Below are positions 1 to 9,265 of a stretch of DNA of 64,000 nucleotides, piece by piece; positions within the stretch are counted from its first letter, which is position 1; each line of letters begins with the position of its first letter. The notes beneath the pieces are model-generated. The model saw only the letters and a list, made by a program, of their open reading frames with translations, was not told where the DNA came from and did no database searches. The position numbers were made by a program, and so were the translations under genes. The DNA comes from Flammeovirgaceae bacterium UBA4659 (GTDB lineage: Bacteria > Bacteroidota > Bacteroidia > Cytophagales > Cyclobacteriaceae): positions 5,857-69,856 of the forward strand of contig DHLV01000047.1 of the NCBI GenBank assembly GCA_002405445.1, read 5' to 3'.

Positions 1-378
1 GGAATCGCCGTACCCTGAGAACCGCTTATTTCTATCTTTTTCCAACAGCGATTTTAAATCAGCAGCCGTGCAGCCGTGCAACTTTCCCACAAAATCAAAG
101 TATTCTTTTGGGGTGAGGTAGGGAATCAGAAAACTTTCATCCAGAAATGACCCTACTTGTTTCTTCCACTCATCGCTGCCCTGAACATTTTTTCCTTTGA
201 TTGTTATTTTCCCTTCGGTGGGTTTTACCAAATCGAGCATCATCCGGAACAGTGTTGTTTTGCCCGCCCCGTTATTACCCACCAAACCGAAGCTCTCATC
301 GTTGCCAATGGTGAGTGCAGCTACATCTACAACGGTAGTATTTCGATAAATTTTCCTGAGTGAACTTACTTCTATCAT
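1..378 (-). CDS. ABC transporter ATP-binding protein (C-terminus beyond window)
   Basis: This is the first 126 codons of an ABC ATPase, cut by the window edge so that its C-terminal part lies outside. The protein begins MIEVSSLRKIY, and a Walker A motif GNNGAGKTT follows around residues 37-45. The Q-loop region and the segment SDEWKKQVGSFLDES are also visible; the signature and Walker B motifs are not reached. The upstream gene encodes a DUF5687 membrane protein whose stop codon is three bases before this start, so the two should form one exporter of the ABC-2-like type. The substrate cannot be read from the sequence. Confidence 0.88.
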   Translation of the reverse strand, partial: MIEVSSLRKIYRNTTVVDVAALTIGNDESFGLVGNNGAGKTTLFRMMLDLVKPTEGKITIKGKNVQGSDEWKKQVGSFLDESFLIPYLTPKEYFDFVGKLHGCTAADLKSLLEKDRNKRFSGYGDS

Positions 379-381
379 TTT

Positions 382-1869
382 CTAGTTTTTGCGGAAACCG
401 GATGCAATTTCATACTTTTTATTTACAAACCGTTTGGTGGTAAGGCCGAGCAGGTAGGGCCTCAGCGCTAGACCCGTGAGGCCGGCCATGCCCACTGCCA
501 GTATTCCGATCTCAGTGGAAAAGACGAACTTAAATGGCAGATAGAAAATGAAGGGCCCCAACATGATCGGTATTGCCATTACCCATTGCGCAGCTCCTAC
601 ACCCTCGTAATTAAACGTGCCTCCTTTTGTCGGGTCGATTTTCTGCGGCTCCCACATGGCTATATTCATGATGATGAAAATATTTACCCCCATGTTGAAA
701 AGAGTCAATGCCAAATGAAAAAAAATGATTTGCCACCCAAAATATGCGTAAGGTAACGTCACCACAAAGGCAATCAATGTACTGGCACTTAACAACCAAT
801 ATTTGGCTTCTATGAATTGCCGCACAGACCCGGGCCGTGTAAGGGTAAAATCAAAATGACAACTTTGCCAGCTAAACAACAGTTGCCCGTAGTTAATCAA
901 GAAAGCCCCGGTTACAAATGTGCCGGCAAAAAGTGCAAAGCTCGGTACCTTTTGAGCGATACCGCCATCGCGGTAAAAAATCAATCCGTACAACAGCATG
1001 AATGTACTCACGAATAAAAATGTTCGTGGTCTTTTGTTGCGCAAAATCGATTTGATTTCGAGGTTAATCCATTCGCCATACGCGCCAAAGCCTCGCAGCA
1101 GACGCCAATCACTGTATTTTCGCCATTCGCTACTACTGTCTTTTTGAAGGCTCCATTCATCACCATACATACCGGCTGCAAAAACGCGAAAATTAACCCA
1201 ATACAAGAGCAGCAGAAGCAACCACGCACAGATGAAAACGAAAAAGATACCGGACGGCCAATGAAAGACAGCCGCGGATACATCTGACAACTCAAACCAT
1301 TTGTAATATTCAGCTGTGCCAAACAAAGCCAATGTGCCGATCAGCATTAAAATTCCGGCACGAGTATCCTCCCATTTCTTTTTGTAGTAGATAATGAGGT
1401 AATGCAGCAAAAGGCTAACAGTGATAATGATGCCAAGCCAAGTGAGGGCAGCAATGGTGCCCCACCGCGGAGCAACAACGAACAGCGTAAACGGTGTAAA
1501 GAGTAAACAAGCCGAACAATTGAAAACATGCACAAGCGATTTTGTCAGCAGATGATGTGCAATAGACGACCGCTTGATGGGCAGGTGGAGATAAGGTTGA
1601 ACATCCAGTGTCGGCAAATTTTGCAAGAAGTAGCGCATCACAAACTCAAAACCGAAATAGTACAGCATCACTTTGTTGATGAACAAAATACTGTCTTTAT
1701 GTTTGAGATATTGTGTAATGATGGTATCAAGCGCGAAGCCCAGCCCAAGTGAATAGCCAACAATTGCCAAAGCCAAAAACCCCATGAAGATAACTTTGGC
1801 GAGTTCTTTGCTGAAGGCAGCCGATCGGATAAACTTCAGATATGCGTGTTGAACAAAAAAAATTCTCAT
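382..1869 (-). CDS. DUF5687 family membrane protein, probable ABC permease
   Basis: This 495-residue integral membrane protein has roughly ten to twelve hydrophobic segments spread over its length and a basic C-terminus. It resembles the DUF5687 family, known in Bacteroidetes and usually found next to an ABC ATPase. That is the case here, with the ATPase starting three bases downstream, so it is probably the permease half of the exporter. The N-terminus (MRIFFVQHAYLKFIRS) is cytoplasmic-looking and has no cleavable signal. Family assignment is by recognition of overall sequence character; the cargo is unknown. Confidence 0.8.
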   Translation of the reverse strand: MRIFFVQHAYLKFIRSAAFSKELAKVIFMGFLALAIVGYSLGLGFALDTIITQYLKHKDSILFINKVMLYYFGFEFVMRYFLQNLPTLDVQPYLHLPIKRSSIAHHLLTKSLVHVFNCSACLLFTPFTLFVVAPRWGTIAALTWLGIIITVSLLLHYLIIYYKKKWEDTRAGILMLIGTLALFGTAEYYKWFELSDVSAAVFHWPSGIFFVFICAWLLLLLLYWVNFRVFAAGMYGDEWSLQKDSSSEWRKYSDWRLLRGFGAYGEWINLEIKSILRNKRPRTFLFVSTFMLLYGLIFYRDGGIAQKVPSFALFAGTFVTGAFLINYGQLLFSWQSCHFDFTLTRPGSVRQFIEAKYWLLSASTLIAFVVTLPYAYFGWQIIFFHLALTLFNMGVNIFIIMNIAMWEPQKIDPTKGGTFNYEGVGAAQWVMAIPIMLGPFIFYLPFKFVFSTEIGILAVGMAGLTGLALRPYLLGLTTKRFVNKKYEIASGFRKN

Positions 1870-1900
1870 TTGAAATGGAAACGAAAAAAGTGATGTGATG

Positions 1901-3502
1901 TTATGATTGGATCAAATCAGCCCCCTTTTCTGCAATCATAATGGTGGGGGCGTTGGTATTGCCGCTGCTGATGACCGGCATTACCGAGGCATCAATCACC
2001 CGTAAACCGTCAATACCTTTTACGCGCAGCGCAGGGTCCACCACGGCCATATCATCGATGCCCATTTTACAAGTGCCCACCGGGTGATAAACGCACTCTG
2101 CCGTGTCGGCAATATGGTTCAGCCAGGCTTCATCTGAATCGCGCAGCACGGGCAGGTGTGTTTTGATTCGCATCGAAGAAAAAGCATCAGACTCCAGCAC
2201 CTCCAACGCTTTGCGTCCACCGGCTATCATCACTTTCTTGTCTTTTTCGTGCTGCAGGTAGTTGGGCTCAATGATGGGCGGCTTTGTCAGGTCAGATGAT
2301 GCCAACGCAACATATCCCCTGCTTTCGGGCCGAACCTGCGTGGGAAAGATGGAGTACCCACTCGCTTTTGAAAACGAGCTGATGTCATACATGTTCGCTA
2401 CTTTTTCGTCTCCTGCATTGGTGGGCGTAAACTGAAATTGTATGTCGGGGCGAGGCTGATCAGCAGAGGATTTTAAAAACGCTACGGCCTCTAACGGACC
2501 AATAGACAACGGGCCGCCTTTTGTGATCAGGTACTCGATCAGCGCAACTGCCTGGCGGTACCACGGCAGATAATAATTGTTCGATCGGATATTACTCAAA
2601 CTGCTGACCGGATAAAACAGGTGATCGTGCAGGTTTTTGCCCACGCCCGGTAAATCATTTTTCACATCAATACCATGCTGCTGTAGTTCACCTTTTGCGC
2701 CAATGCCCGACAGCATGAGTAATTTGGGCGATTCAAAAGCACCCGCACTCAACAGCACTTCTTTGCGGGCTCTTGCCACCAACGTGGCACTGCGGCCGGT
2801 CATAAACTCGACACCCACAGCGCGGTCGCCCTCTATCACAATCCGTTTACAGCGTGCACCTGTCATCACAGATAAGTTGCTACGCTTCAATGCCGGAGCG
2901 AGAAATGCTTTGGCTGCGCTGAAGCGTTTGCTCGCCTTCATGTTGTATTGAAACCACCCGGCACCTTCTTGGCTTGCACCATTTACGTCATTGTTTTTTG
3001 GAATGCCCCTTTCAGCGCACGCGTGGATAAATGCTTCACCCATCGGGGTGTGGTACCAGTATGATTGCGTTACGTGCATCAACCCGCCCTTTTGGTGGAA
3101 CTCGTTTTCAAACTGCTCATTGTGTTCTGATTTTTTGAAATACGGCAGCACCTCATCATAACTCCAACCCTTGCAGCCCATGCTCGCCCAAGAGTCGTAA
3201 TCTTCGCGCTGTCCGCGGATGTAGGCCATTGCATTGGTAGAACTGGAACCCCCCAGCACTTTGCCGCGCGGGTGATAGATCTTGCGGTTGGCAAGATGTG
3301 CCTGCGGCTCGGTCCAGTAACAATTCCAGTCTACATTGCTGTGATACAGTTGCAGGTAGCCTGCCGGGATGTGGATTTCTGGCTTGGTATCTTTACCCCC
3401 GGCCTCAACCAGTAACACCGTTTTTGATTGGTCTTCGCTGAGCCGGCTGGCCAGCACACAACCAGCAGAGCCCGCACCGATGATGATGTAATCGTAGGTC
3501 AT
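1901..3502 (-). CDS. GMC family oxidoreductase (choline dehydrogenase-like)
   Basis: This is a 533-residue flavoprotein of the glucose-methanol-choline family, the usual length for a bacterial choline or alcohol dehydrogenase. The FAD-binding Rossmann motif IIIGAGSAGCVLA is at residues 6-18. The first GMC signature (HPRGKVLGGSSSTNAM) lies near residue 80 and the second (LSAGAFESPKLLMLSGIG) near residue 255. The C-terminal catalytic region contains YHPVGTCKMG, whose His is the likely catalytic base, and GNTNAPTIMIAEKGAD. There is no signal peptide, so it is cytoplasmic. These enzymes oxidise alcohols with FAD; betA-type choline oxidation is possible, but no betaine genes are nearby and the substrate is open. 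Confidence 0.9.
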   Translation of the reverse strand: MTYDYIIIGAGSAGCVLASRLSEDQSKTVLLVEAGGKDTKPEIHIPAGYLQLYHSNVDWNCYWTEPQAHLANRKIYHPRGKVLGGSSSTNAMAYIRGQREDYDSWASMGCKGWSYDEVLPYFKKSEHNEQFENEFHQKGGLMHVTQSYWYHTPMGEAFIHACAERGIPKNNDVNGASQEGAGWFQYNMKASKRFSAAKAFLAPALKRSNLSVMTGARCKRIVIEGDRAVGVEFMTGRSATLVARARKEVLLSAGAFESPKLLMLSGIGAKGELQQHGIDVKNDLPGVGKNLHDHLFYPVSSLSNIRSNNYYLPWYRQAVALIEYLITKGGPLSIGPLEAVAFLKSSADQPRPDIQFQFTPTNAGDEKVANMYDISSFSKASGYSIFPTQVRPESRGYVALASSDLTKPPIIEPNYLQHEKDKKVMIAGGRKALEVLESDAFSSMRIKTHLPVLRDSDEAWLNHIADTAECVYHPVGTCKMGIDDMAVVDPALRVKGIDGLRVIDASVMPVISSGNTNAPTIMIAEKGADLIQS

Positions 3503-3558
3503 AAGTCAATCTGAAAATGAATCAATTTGAAGATTTGAAAATGAAATACCAAATGAGG

Positions 3559-4116
3559 TCATTCATTTTCAAATGACCCTATTTTCAATTTTTCGAATTG
3601 TTTAAAGAGTTCCCACACCACAATGCCGAGACACACAGAAATATTGAGTGAGTGTTTAGTGCCGACTTGTGGTATTTCAAGCGCCAGGTCCCCCAGTGCA
3701 ATCACATCGTCACTCACCCCGTTTACCTCGTTGCCAAACACCAGACAGTATTTTTGGTTGGTTTGCGATGCGAACGTGTTCAACGGGATGCTGTCGGTGG
3801 TTTGCTCCACAATCACAATTTTGTACCCCTTTTGTTTGAGCTTCGCCACAGCGCCTGCCGGGTTTTCGAAATGCTCCCATGCTACCGACTCGGTTGCACC
3901 CAGTGCAGTCTTTTGTATTTCTCGGTGAGGTGGCGTGTCCGTAATACCCGTTAAATAAATTTTTTCTACCCGAAACGAATCGGCCGTGCGAAAGGCAGAA
4001 CCCACGTTGTGCAAGCTGCGAACGTTATCCAGCAAAATGCAAACGGGGATTTTTTCTGCACCTTTGAATTCGTCAACAGAAATGCGGCCGAGCTCTTCGA
4101 GTTTGAGTTTTTTCAT
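3559..4116 (-). CDS. TrmH/SpoU-family RNA 2'-O-methyltransferase
   Basis: This is a SPOUT-class methyltransferase of about 185 residues when started at MKKLKLEELGRI. The open frame extends nine codons upstream, but the internal start fits family N-termini better. Motif 1 is NVRSLHNVGSAFRTAD (RNA-contacting Arg), motif 2 is LVFGNEVNGVSDD and motif 3 is EIPQVGTKHSLNISV, which forms the trefoil-knot SAM site. These enzymes methylate ribose 2'-OH in tRNA or rRNA. The protein lacks the N-terminal L30e-like substrate-binding domain of RlmB types, so it is closer to TrmH or TrmL. The exact RNA target cannot be determined. Confidence 0.87.
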   Translation of the reverse strand: MKKLKLEELGRISVDEFKGAEKIPVCILLDNVRSLHNVGSAFRTADSFRVEKIYLTGITDTPPHREIQKTALGATESVAWEHFENPAGAVAKLKQKGYKIVIVEQTTDSIPLNTFASQTNQKYCLVFGNEVNGVSDDVIALGDLALEIPQVGTKHSLNISVCLGIVVWELFKQFEKLKIGSFENE

Positions 4117-4159
4117 AAATTCTGACAGGATAGAGCGGTGCACCCGTTATTCCTGCAAA

Positions 4160-5557
4160 TCAATTTGATTTTGCTAAGTTGATGACAATCTCCCAGTTGA
4201 ACTGTACAAACTTGTGCAGCGATTCTTCCAAAATACGTTCTTGGTCGCTGTGTGCGCCAAAACCTTTTGGGCCATCTTCCAAATCGGTGATCGGCCCGAT
4301 GCCATAGCACTCCATTCCCTTTGCCTGCAAGTACGCTTTGTCGCTGGCACCGGTAGTCATTACAGGCAATGTTACAGTGTTATAAATTTTGGTGATGGCT
4401 TTCTCTGTCACCTTAAAGGCTTCTGTATCTAACCGCGAAGGTTTTGAAATCGGCCTGCGGTTGGCACCGGTTGGCACGATGTCTATCTGCGAATCGTTGA
4501 TCACGCGTTTCATCTCTGCGATAAGCCCAGGCATGTCTTCATCCGGCAACGCGCGAACATCCAATGTTGCTTCTGCTTCGCTGGGTATGATGTTCACCAG
4601 GTAGCCGCCCTTGATGATGTTGGGCGAAACTGAAGTGCGCAGCGTTGAATACATGCGCGGTTCTTTGGCTGCAAAATATTCCTGTGCTCTTTCGGCCTCA
4701 ATGCCACCGTTTACCACTGCCAGATAGCGTGCGGCATCTGTGGGTGGGCTAATGGCAGCAAGCCGCGTAAAAAATGTGCGGGTTGTTTCGTTCAATCTCA
4801 TGGGTGTTTGCCATGCCGCAATTTTGGCAACAGCGTTGGCCAGGTGCACCACGGCATTGTCTTGCAAGGGCACCGACCCATGGCCTGCCGGGCCTTTGGA
4901 GATCATCTTCAGTCCGTTGGGTACTTTTTCTGTGGTAGACACCGAGGCATAAATGACTTTCCCCTCTTTGCGCGTTACACCACCACCTTCGGCAAAGCAA
5001 TACTCAGCGTCAATTTCTGCCCAATGTTCTTTCACCATATATTCAATTCCCACTTTGGTATTTGATTCTTCACCAGATTCAGCCAGGAAAATCACATCCC
5101 TGTCAAGTTGAATATTCAGCCGTTTGAGTTGCAGCATCACCATTAAAGCAGCCACCACATTGTCTTTGTCATCCACCGACCCACGGCCGTACACATGTCC
5201 GCCCTCGCGTGTTGCAGAGAAGGGCGGGTGGATCCATTTGGCGGAATCCACGCTCACCACATCAGTGTGTGCCATCAACAGTATCGGTTTCTTCTTGCCG
5301 TTGCCCTTGATGCGAGCCACCAGGTTGGGGTGCCGGGGGTCGTTTGCAAATACTTGTGTGGCAATGCCTTCTTTCTCTAAAACTGATTTCAGGTAATCTA
5401 CCACAGGCGCTTCGGTGCCTGTGGCCGTGCTGGAGTTGATGCGCAACATGGCCTGGAAGTGGCGCATGGTTTCGTCTTGCAGTTTAGCCCAATCGGGTGA
5501 CTTTGGCTGGGCAATGGCGAAGGTTGAAGCGAGTGATAGCAGAAGTAGTGTTCTCAT
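4160..5557 (-). CDS. Secreted M20 family metallopeptidase
   Basis: This is a zinc exopeptidase of the M20/M25/M40 family, about 465 residues with the start at MRTLLLLSLASTFAIAQ, a clear signal peptide ending A-Q. Metal and catalytic motifs are present in order: MAHTDVVSVD (metal His and catalytic Asp), GRGSVDDKDNV (bridging Asp), LAESGEES (catalytic Glu and metal Glu), AEGGG, and C-terminal GAHSDQERI (metal His). A dimerisation domain lies between, around GPAGHGSVP. It should release amino acids or dipeptides in the periplasm. The start seven codons upstream would spoil the signal sequence. Nearby genes do not suggest a specific substrate. Confidence 0.9.
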   Translation of the reverse strand: MRTLLLLSLASTFAIAQPKSPDWAKLQDETMRHFQAMLRINSSTATGTEAPVVDYLKSVLEKEGIATQVFANDPRHPNLVARIKGNGKKKPILLMAHTDVVSVDSAKWIHPPFSATREGGHVYGRGSVDDKDNVVAALMVMLQLKRLNIQLDRDVIFLAESGEESNTKVGIEYMVKEHWAEIDAEYCFAEGGGVTRKEGKVIYASVSTTEKVPNGLKMISKGPAGHGSVPLQDNAVVHLANAVAKIAAWQTPMRLNETTRTFFTRLAAISPPTDAARYLAVVNGGIEAERAQEYFAAKEPRMYSTLRTSVSPNIIKGGYLVNIIPSEAEATLDVRALPDEDMPGLIAEMKRVINDSQIDIVPTGANRRPISKPSRLDTEAFKVTEKAITKIYNTVTLPVMTTGASDKAYLQAKGMECYGIGPITDLEDGPKGFGAHSDQERILEESLHKFVQFNWEIVINLAKSN

Positions 5558-5755
5558 GGTTGTTTTTAAGTACATCATCAGGTTTTGGAATTTTGAAAAC
5601 GCTTGCCGACCTCAAATATAGAAAATCCACAGGTGAAGGCGAGAGCGAGGAAAATCAATGTCACGGCAACTGCCTTTGTTGTTGAAGAGTTACTGCCAGT
5701 TTGAACGTTGTGAAATAGTGTTCCGGGTATCACAATTTGTAGCCTGTCCGGCAAC

Positions 5756-6277
5756 TTACTTTGCCAATCTTTGGATCTGCGGCAGGTGGTGTAAAAAATG
5801 TTCATGAAAAAACCGCAGTGCCTGATGGGCATTGAGTTTTCCGGCTACTACATGCTTGTAGATTTTTCGTTTGCGCTGGTGCGGCTGAATTGTTTCCAAC
5901 AATGCCTGCAACTCGCTGCGTACATTATTCCATTCTTCTTCCAATTGCTGGAGCGATGTGGCGTTTGTTGTTTGTTTTACCACCGCCTGGGGTGCCTTAA
6001 ATTTCAATGGCAACCGCTGACTAATGATCAGCAAGCCCATCTTGAATTCTTCCCAAATGCCAGTATCACCGGCTGTGCCGATGCCAAGTATCTTCTTTTG
6101 CATGTACAATACCGACAAGCGCTCGGCTGTGATAAGGTGCGCTATAATTTGCAGGATGGACCATTGGTTGCCCGCACTGAAGGTGAGGTTTTGTAATGGC
6201 AACTTTTTTATTTGTGCCAATAATAATACGCGGTTGTCCTCTAGTTTTTGATATAAACGCTCTAAATTGCCCATCAT
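5756..6277 (-). CDS. DinB-like family protein
   Basis: This 173-residue protein is predicted to be a four-helix bundle of the DinB/YfiT superfamily. The candidate metal-site histidines are visible: one in IIAHLITAE near residue 47, and the pair in FFHEHFLHHLPQI near the C-terminus. Family members are damage-inducible or act as thiol-dependent transferases (for example bacillithiol S-transferase), but most are uncharacterised, so no reaction is claimed. The start is either of two adjacent Met codons. The first codons overlap the inferred promoter of the divergent RDD gene. Confidence 0.78.
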   Translation of the reverse strand: MMGNLERLYQKLEDNRVLLLAQIKKLPLQNLTFSAGNQWSILQIIAHLITAERLSVLYMQKKILGIGTAGDTGIWEEFKMGLLIISQRLPLKFKAPQAVVKQTTNATSLQQLEEEWNNVRSELQALLETIQPHQRKRKIYKHVVAGKLNAHQALRFFHEHFLHHLPQIQRLAK

Positions 6278-6295
6278 TAAAATTTGTTACTTTCG
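6266..6295 (+). promoter_or_regulatory. Putative Bacteroidetes-type promoter for the RDD gene
   Basis: An ATTG at 6266-6269 is followed after 18 bases by TACTTTCG at 6288-6295, which matches the Bacteroidetes -7 consensus TAnnTTTG at all but one position. Transcription would start near 6300, leaving a leader of about 55 bases before the ATG at 6354. This is pattern matching only. Confidence 0.35.
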
Positions 6296-6353
6296 GGAAC
6301 AGAATAGATAGTTAGTTAATTTTTAACCCTAAACAAACTAAACCCTTAAAAGT

Positions 6354-6824
6354 ATGGAACAACATGCAGGATTTTGGAAAAGATTGGTAGCTTTCATTAT
6401 CGATTTAATCATTATTTGGCTACTACAGTCTTTTATTTTTGTTCCAATTCTGGGTGCGCTCGGTATAGGCTTATTCACTGCGTCCCCTGATCTATCTGAC
6501 CCGGATGATGCCGCAGGCATGGTTGCGGTTGTCATCGCGGCAGTCGGAGCTATTTGGTTGTTAGCAATGATTATTCAAGTGCTCTACTTCACGTTTATGG
6601 AATCGTCCAAAACGCAGGCTACACTTGGGAAAATGGCTCTCGGAATAATAGTCACCGATATGGATGGAGCACCGCTCAACTTCTCAAAAGCGCTGGTGCG
6701 CAACCTGTGCCGTCTGCTTTCAAATTTGACAATGTTTATTGGCTACATTATTGCAGGATTTACAGCAAAGAAACAAGCCTTGCACGATATCATTGCGGGC
6801 ACCCTCGTTGTAAACAAAAAATAA
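6354..6824 (+). CDS. RDD family membrane protein
   Basis: This 156-residue membrane protein begins with the RDD-domain pattern FWKRLVAFIIDLIII, which holds the Arg and Asp residues that name the family. It has further TM segments around residues 60-80 and 120-140, the conserved TLGKMALGIIVTDMDG segment, and the terminal KKQALHDIIAGTLVV block typical of RDD proteins. The family role is unsettled; some members have been linked to ion transport or Na+/H+ exchange. The gene stands alone, with the DinB gene divergent and the lipid kinase convergent. Confidence 0.87.
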   Translation: MEQHAGFWKRLVAFIIDLIIIWLLQSFIFVPILGALGIGLFTASPDLSDPDDAAGMVAVVIAAVGAIWLLAMIIQVLYFTFMESSKTQATLGKMALGIIVTDMDGAPLNFSKALVRNLCRLLSNLTMFIGYIIAGFTAKKQALHDIIAGTLVVNKK

Positions 6825-6865
6825 TGCCCTGGTTGCAGAAAAGAAGTTCTACCAAAAGAGATTTT

Positions 6866-7753
6866 TCACCGGTATATTTTTACTGTTTCATTTTGTATTC
6901 GCACACTAGCAGGCAGGTATCCTATCAACTCCCCATCGGCTTCGAGCATTGCTGCCTTTGCAGATGATAGCTGCACGCTACTGGCCACCGCATACGCTAT
7001 TTGTGGCGCGCTCACTTTATGTTTCGATTTTATCTGCAACAGGTACCATAAGAACTGTGGCAACGGCACCGCACCACCCAAAAACAAATTGAATTGCCCG
7101 TCATCTGCTTTGGCGTCTGGGGCAATAAAAATTTTGTTGCCAAAAGATTGACCATTGGCGATGGCAGCTACCCGTGCCCGACCATGCCAAACAAAGTCTG
7201 CCGCCTGCACGGAGATTTCCTCGGGTTTGTGGGTAAAAAATGTTTGGACAATCGCCATCAGATACCGGCCTTGTGCGCCCAGCCATCGTGGCATGGATGC
7301 CATCTTGCTGACACTGCTTGGCCCCATGCCGGCACTGCACACATTGATGAAGTATTCTTCTATGGTATGGCCGGTGCCGCTACGGCACGTGATGTGCCCG
7401 ATGTCGGTTGCTTTAGGGGGCCGTTGCAACAACTGAAGCAAATGGGCGCCATCCGCTTTAATGCCGCACGCGCCTGCAAAATCGTTTCCCGAACCCAAAG
7501 GTATGATTCCTAATGCGGGGCGGTAGGGTTTTGCCAAAAGGCCGTTCACCACCTCATGCAATGTGCCATCGCCACCGGCCGCCATTATTGCATCACAACT
7601 TGTAGCGTGTTGCATTGCCAACGCTTTGGCATCTCCAGCTTGCTGTGTTTCCACTACAAGCACCTCATGGGCACGTGAAATGACCGGCAAGATCGAAGAG
7701 TAGAAGATTTTTTTCTTGCGCGAAACTCCGTTCAGAACAACCGTAATCTTCAA
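6866..7753 (-). CDS. YegS/diacylglycerol kinase family lipid kinase
   Basis: This 295-residue protein has the catalytic domain of the diacylglycerol-kinase/NAD-kinase superfamily. The nucleotide-binding motif AAGGDGTLHEVVNGL lies near residues 58-72 and GIIPLGSGNDFA near 84-95, followed by the C-terminal beta-sandwich with the LEADGE motif, whose acidic residue is catalytic in this family. The predicted activity is ATP-dependent phosphorylation of a lipid, sphingoid base or diacylglycerol at the inner membrane. The length is normal for the family. It is followed downstream by nothing on the same strand and preceded by the TPR gene 23 bases away, with which it may be co-transcribed. Confidence 0.88.
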   Translation of the reverse strand: MKITVVLNGVSRKKKIFYSSILPVISRAHEVLVVETQQAGDAKALAMQHATSCDAIMAAGGDGTLHEVVNGLLAKPYRPALGIIPLGSGNDFAGACGIKADGAHLLQLLQRPPKATDIGHITCRSGTGHTIEEYFINVCSAGMGPSSVSKMASMPRWLGAQGRYLMAIVQTFFTHKPEEISVQAADFVWHGRARVAAIANGQSFGNKIFIAPDAKADDGQFNLFLGGAVPLPQFLWYLLQIKSKHKVSAPQIAYAVASSVQLSSAKAAMLEADGELIGYLPASVRIQNETVKIYR

Positions 7754-7776
7754 AGTACTTTGTTTACAAACATGCC

Positions 7777-8889
7777 TTACTTGCAGTTCTTTTTGATGGC
7801 CGCTTTGGCTTCTGCCGAACCAAGTTCTTCTGCCCGTTTAAAGTCCAGGCACCCATCGTAATTATTACTCATGGCAATTTTCACCAATGCACGTTGGTAA
7901 TAGGTTTCAGCATCGTTGGGGTAAATATCGATGGAGGCGGAGTAATCTTCTACGGCACCAACATAATCTTCTTTTTGCGTTTTGCTCAATGCACGATTGT
8001 CATAGTAGGTAGGGTTGTCGCCATCTAACTCAATCGCTTTGGTGTAGTCTGCAATGGCACCGTCATAGTCTTGCAATGTATGCTTGAGCACACCCCGCAG
8101 GTTAAAGGTTTCTGAATCATCACTGTCAAGTTCAAGTGATTTGTTGTAATCGTCCATTGCTCCTTTCAAGTCCTCTTTGGCGGTTTTTGCCAACGCGCGG
8201 TTCTCATACTTCAGCGGGTCTTTCGCGTCAATTTTGATGGCCTGGTCATAATCAGCAATGGCCTGGTCAAAATTTCCGGTATTGTAAAACGCCACTCCGC
8301 GGTAGTTGTATAGGTTGGCGTCATTCTTGTCGATCTCAATAGCCTTGGTATAGTCATCAATCGCGCTCACATACTCTCCCAATTCAGATTTAACGATGCC
8401 GCGGTTGAAATACTTGTCATCGTCCGCAGGCCCGAGTTCCAGTGCCTTTGAAAAGTCGAAATATGCACCTTGCAGGTCTTCGATGTTGTACTTGGCGAAG
8501 CCTCGGTTGGTATAGGCTTCTGTGTATTTAGGGCTAAACCGTATCGCCTTGTCCAAATCCACAATGGCGCCTTCATCATCACCCAAATTCACCTTGGCTT
8601 CACCACGAAAATTCAATGCTTCGGCCAACGTTGAATCCATGTCAAGTGCAAAATTGAAATCACCTATGGCGCCATAGAAATCGCGTAAGCCCATTTTGGC
8701 GCGGCCACGCAGGATGTATGCAGGTTTGTTCTTAGGGCTACCCTCCAACACCTTGGTCAGGTCGGCCTTTGCTTCAATAAAATTAAGGGATGCAATCTTG
8801 CGCCTGGCTGCGTCCAACTGCTGATCGATATTTTGTGCCCACGTGTGGGAGGCGATTGCGGACAAAATAAAAAATAAAAGATGTTTCAT
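7777..8889 (-). CDS. Secreted tetratricopeptide repeat protein
   Basis: This is about 370 residues made almost entirely of tandem 34-residue TPR units after a signal peptide (MKHLLFFILSAIASHTWAQ). Around ten repeats follow the pattern A-Y-x-N-R-G/A-x-A-K...G-A-I-x-D-Y-x-K-A-I-x-L-D, so the fold is a superhelical protein-binding scaffold in the periplasm or at the outer membrane. The start was placed at the Met just before the signal sequence rather than seven codons upstream. The function beyond protein-protein interaction is unknown. Confidence 0.87.
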   Translation of the reverse strand: MKHLLFFILSAIASHTWAQNIDQQLDAARRKIASLNFIEAKADLTKVLEGSPKNKPAYILRGRAKMGLRDFYGAIGDFNFALDMDSTLAEALNFRGEAKVNLGDDEGAIVDLDKAIRFSPKYTEAYTNRGFAKYNIEDLQGAYFDFSKALELGPADDDKYFNRGIVKSELGEYVSAIDDYTKAIEIDKNDANLYNYRGVAFYNTGNFDQAIADYDQAIKIDAKDPLKYENRALAKTAKEDLKGAMDDYNKSLELDSDDSETFNLRGVLKHTLQDYDGAIADYTKAIELDGDNPTYYDNRALSKTQKEDYVGAVEDYSASIDIYPNDAETYYQRALVKIAMSNNYDGCLDFKRAEELGSAEAKAAIKKNCK

Positions 8890-9055
8890 AGCTTCTTTAC
8901 AACGAAGCAAGTTATGAAATGGGTATTACATGCCCAATGTGCCGGTAATGATTGTTTCCCTTGTTTTGAGGGAAGCGGTGGGTCAACCCCAAACAGCAGA
9001 ATCGCTAAACCGGCTTTTACCCGCTTAACGTACAAGGCTGATGTTGGTATGTCAA

Positions 9056-9265
9056 TTATGCAATGGCATTTCCGATTGCATCACCTCGGCCTAACTGACT
9101 GAGACGAGTCAGAGCAGCTTCTATGTCTTTCACCAAGGCCTGTTTTTCCAAAATATCAGGGGGCAAATTGCCACCCTCTGACTTTAAAACCAGTTGGCGG
9201 AACATACTGACATCTTCTTTGAGGAGTTGCTGGCTTTGCCGCAGGGCATGTTTGATCGTTTCCAT
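9056..9265 (-). CDS. Small hypothetical protein, helical
   Basis: This 69-residue frame begins METIKHALRQSQQLLKEDV and is rich in Leu, Gln, Lys and Glu, consistent with two amphipathic helices. It has no membrane segment and no recognised domain. No gene competes for this stretch, which lies between the TPR gene and the amidohydrolase. It could be a small regulatory or antitoxin-like protein, but no toxin partner is visible. It is supported only by being open and having protein-like composition. Confidence 0.45.
   Translation of the reverse strand: METIKHALRQSQQLLKEDVSMFRQLVLKSEGGNLPPDILEKQALVKDIEAALTRLSQLGRGDAIGNAIA

Noticed and set aside
157-363. 68-codon plus-strand frame at the window start
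   Set aside because: It is antisense to the ABC ATPase, whose Walker A motif is clear.
5578-5832. 84-codon minus-strand frame with a hydrophobic segment between the M20 and DinB-like genes
   Set aside because: Its first third lies within the DinB-like gene in another frame; the rest has no recognisable motif and no neighbour that supports it.
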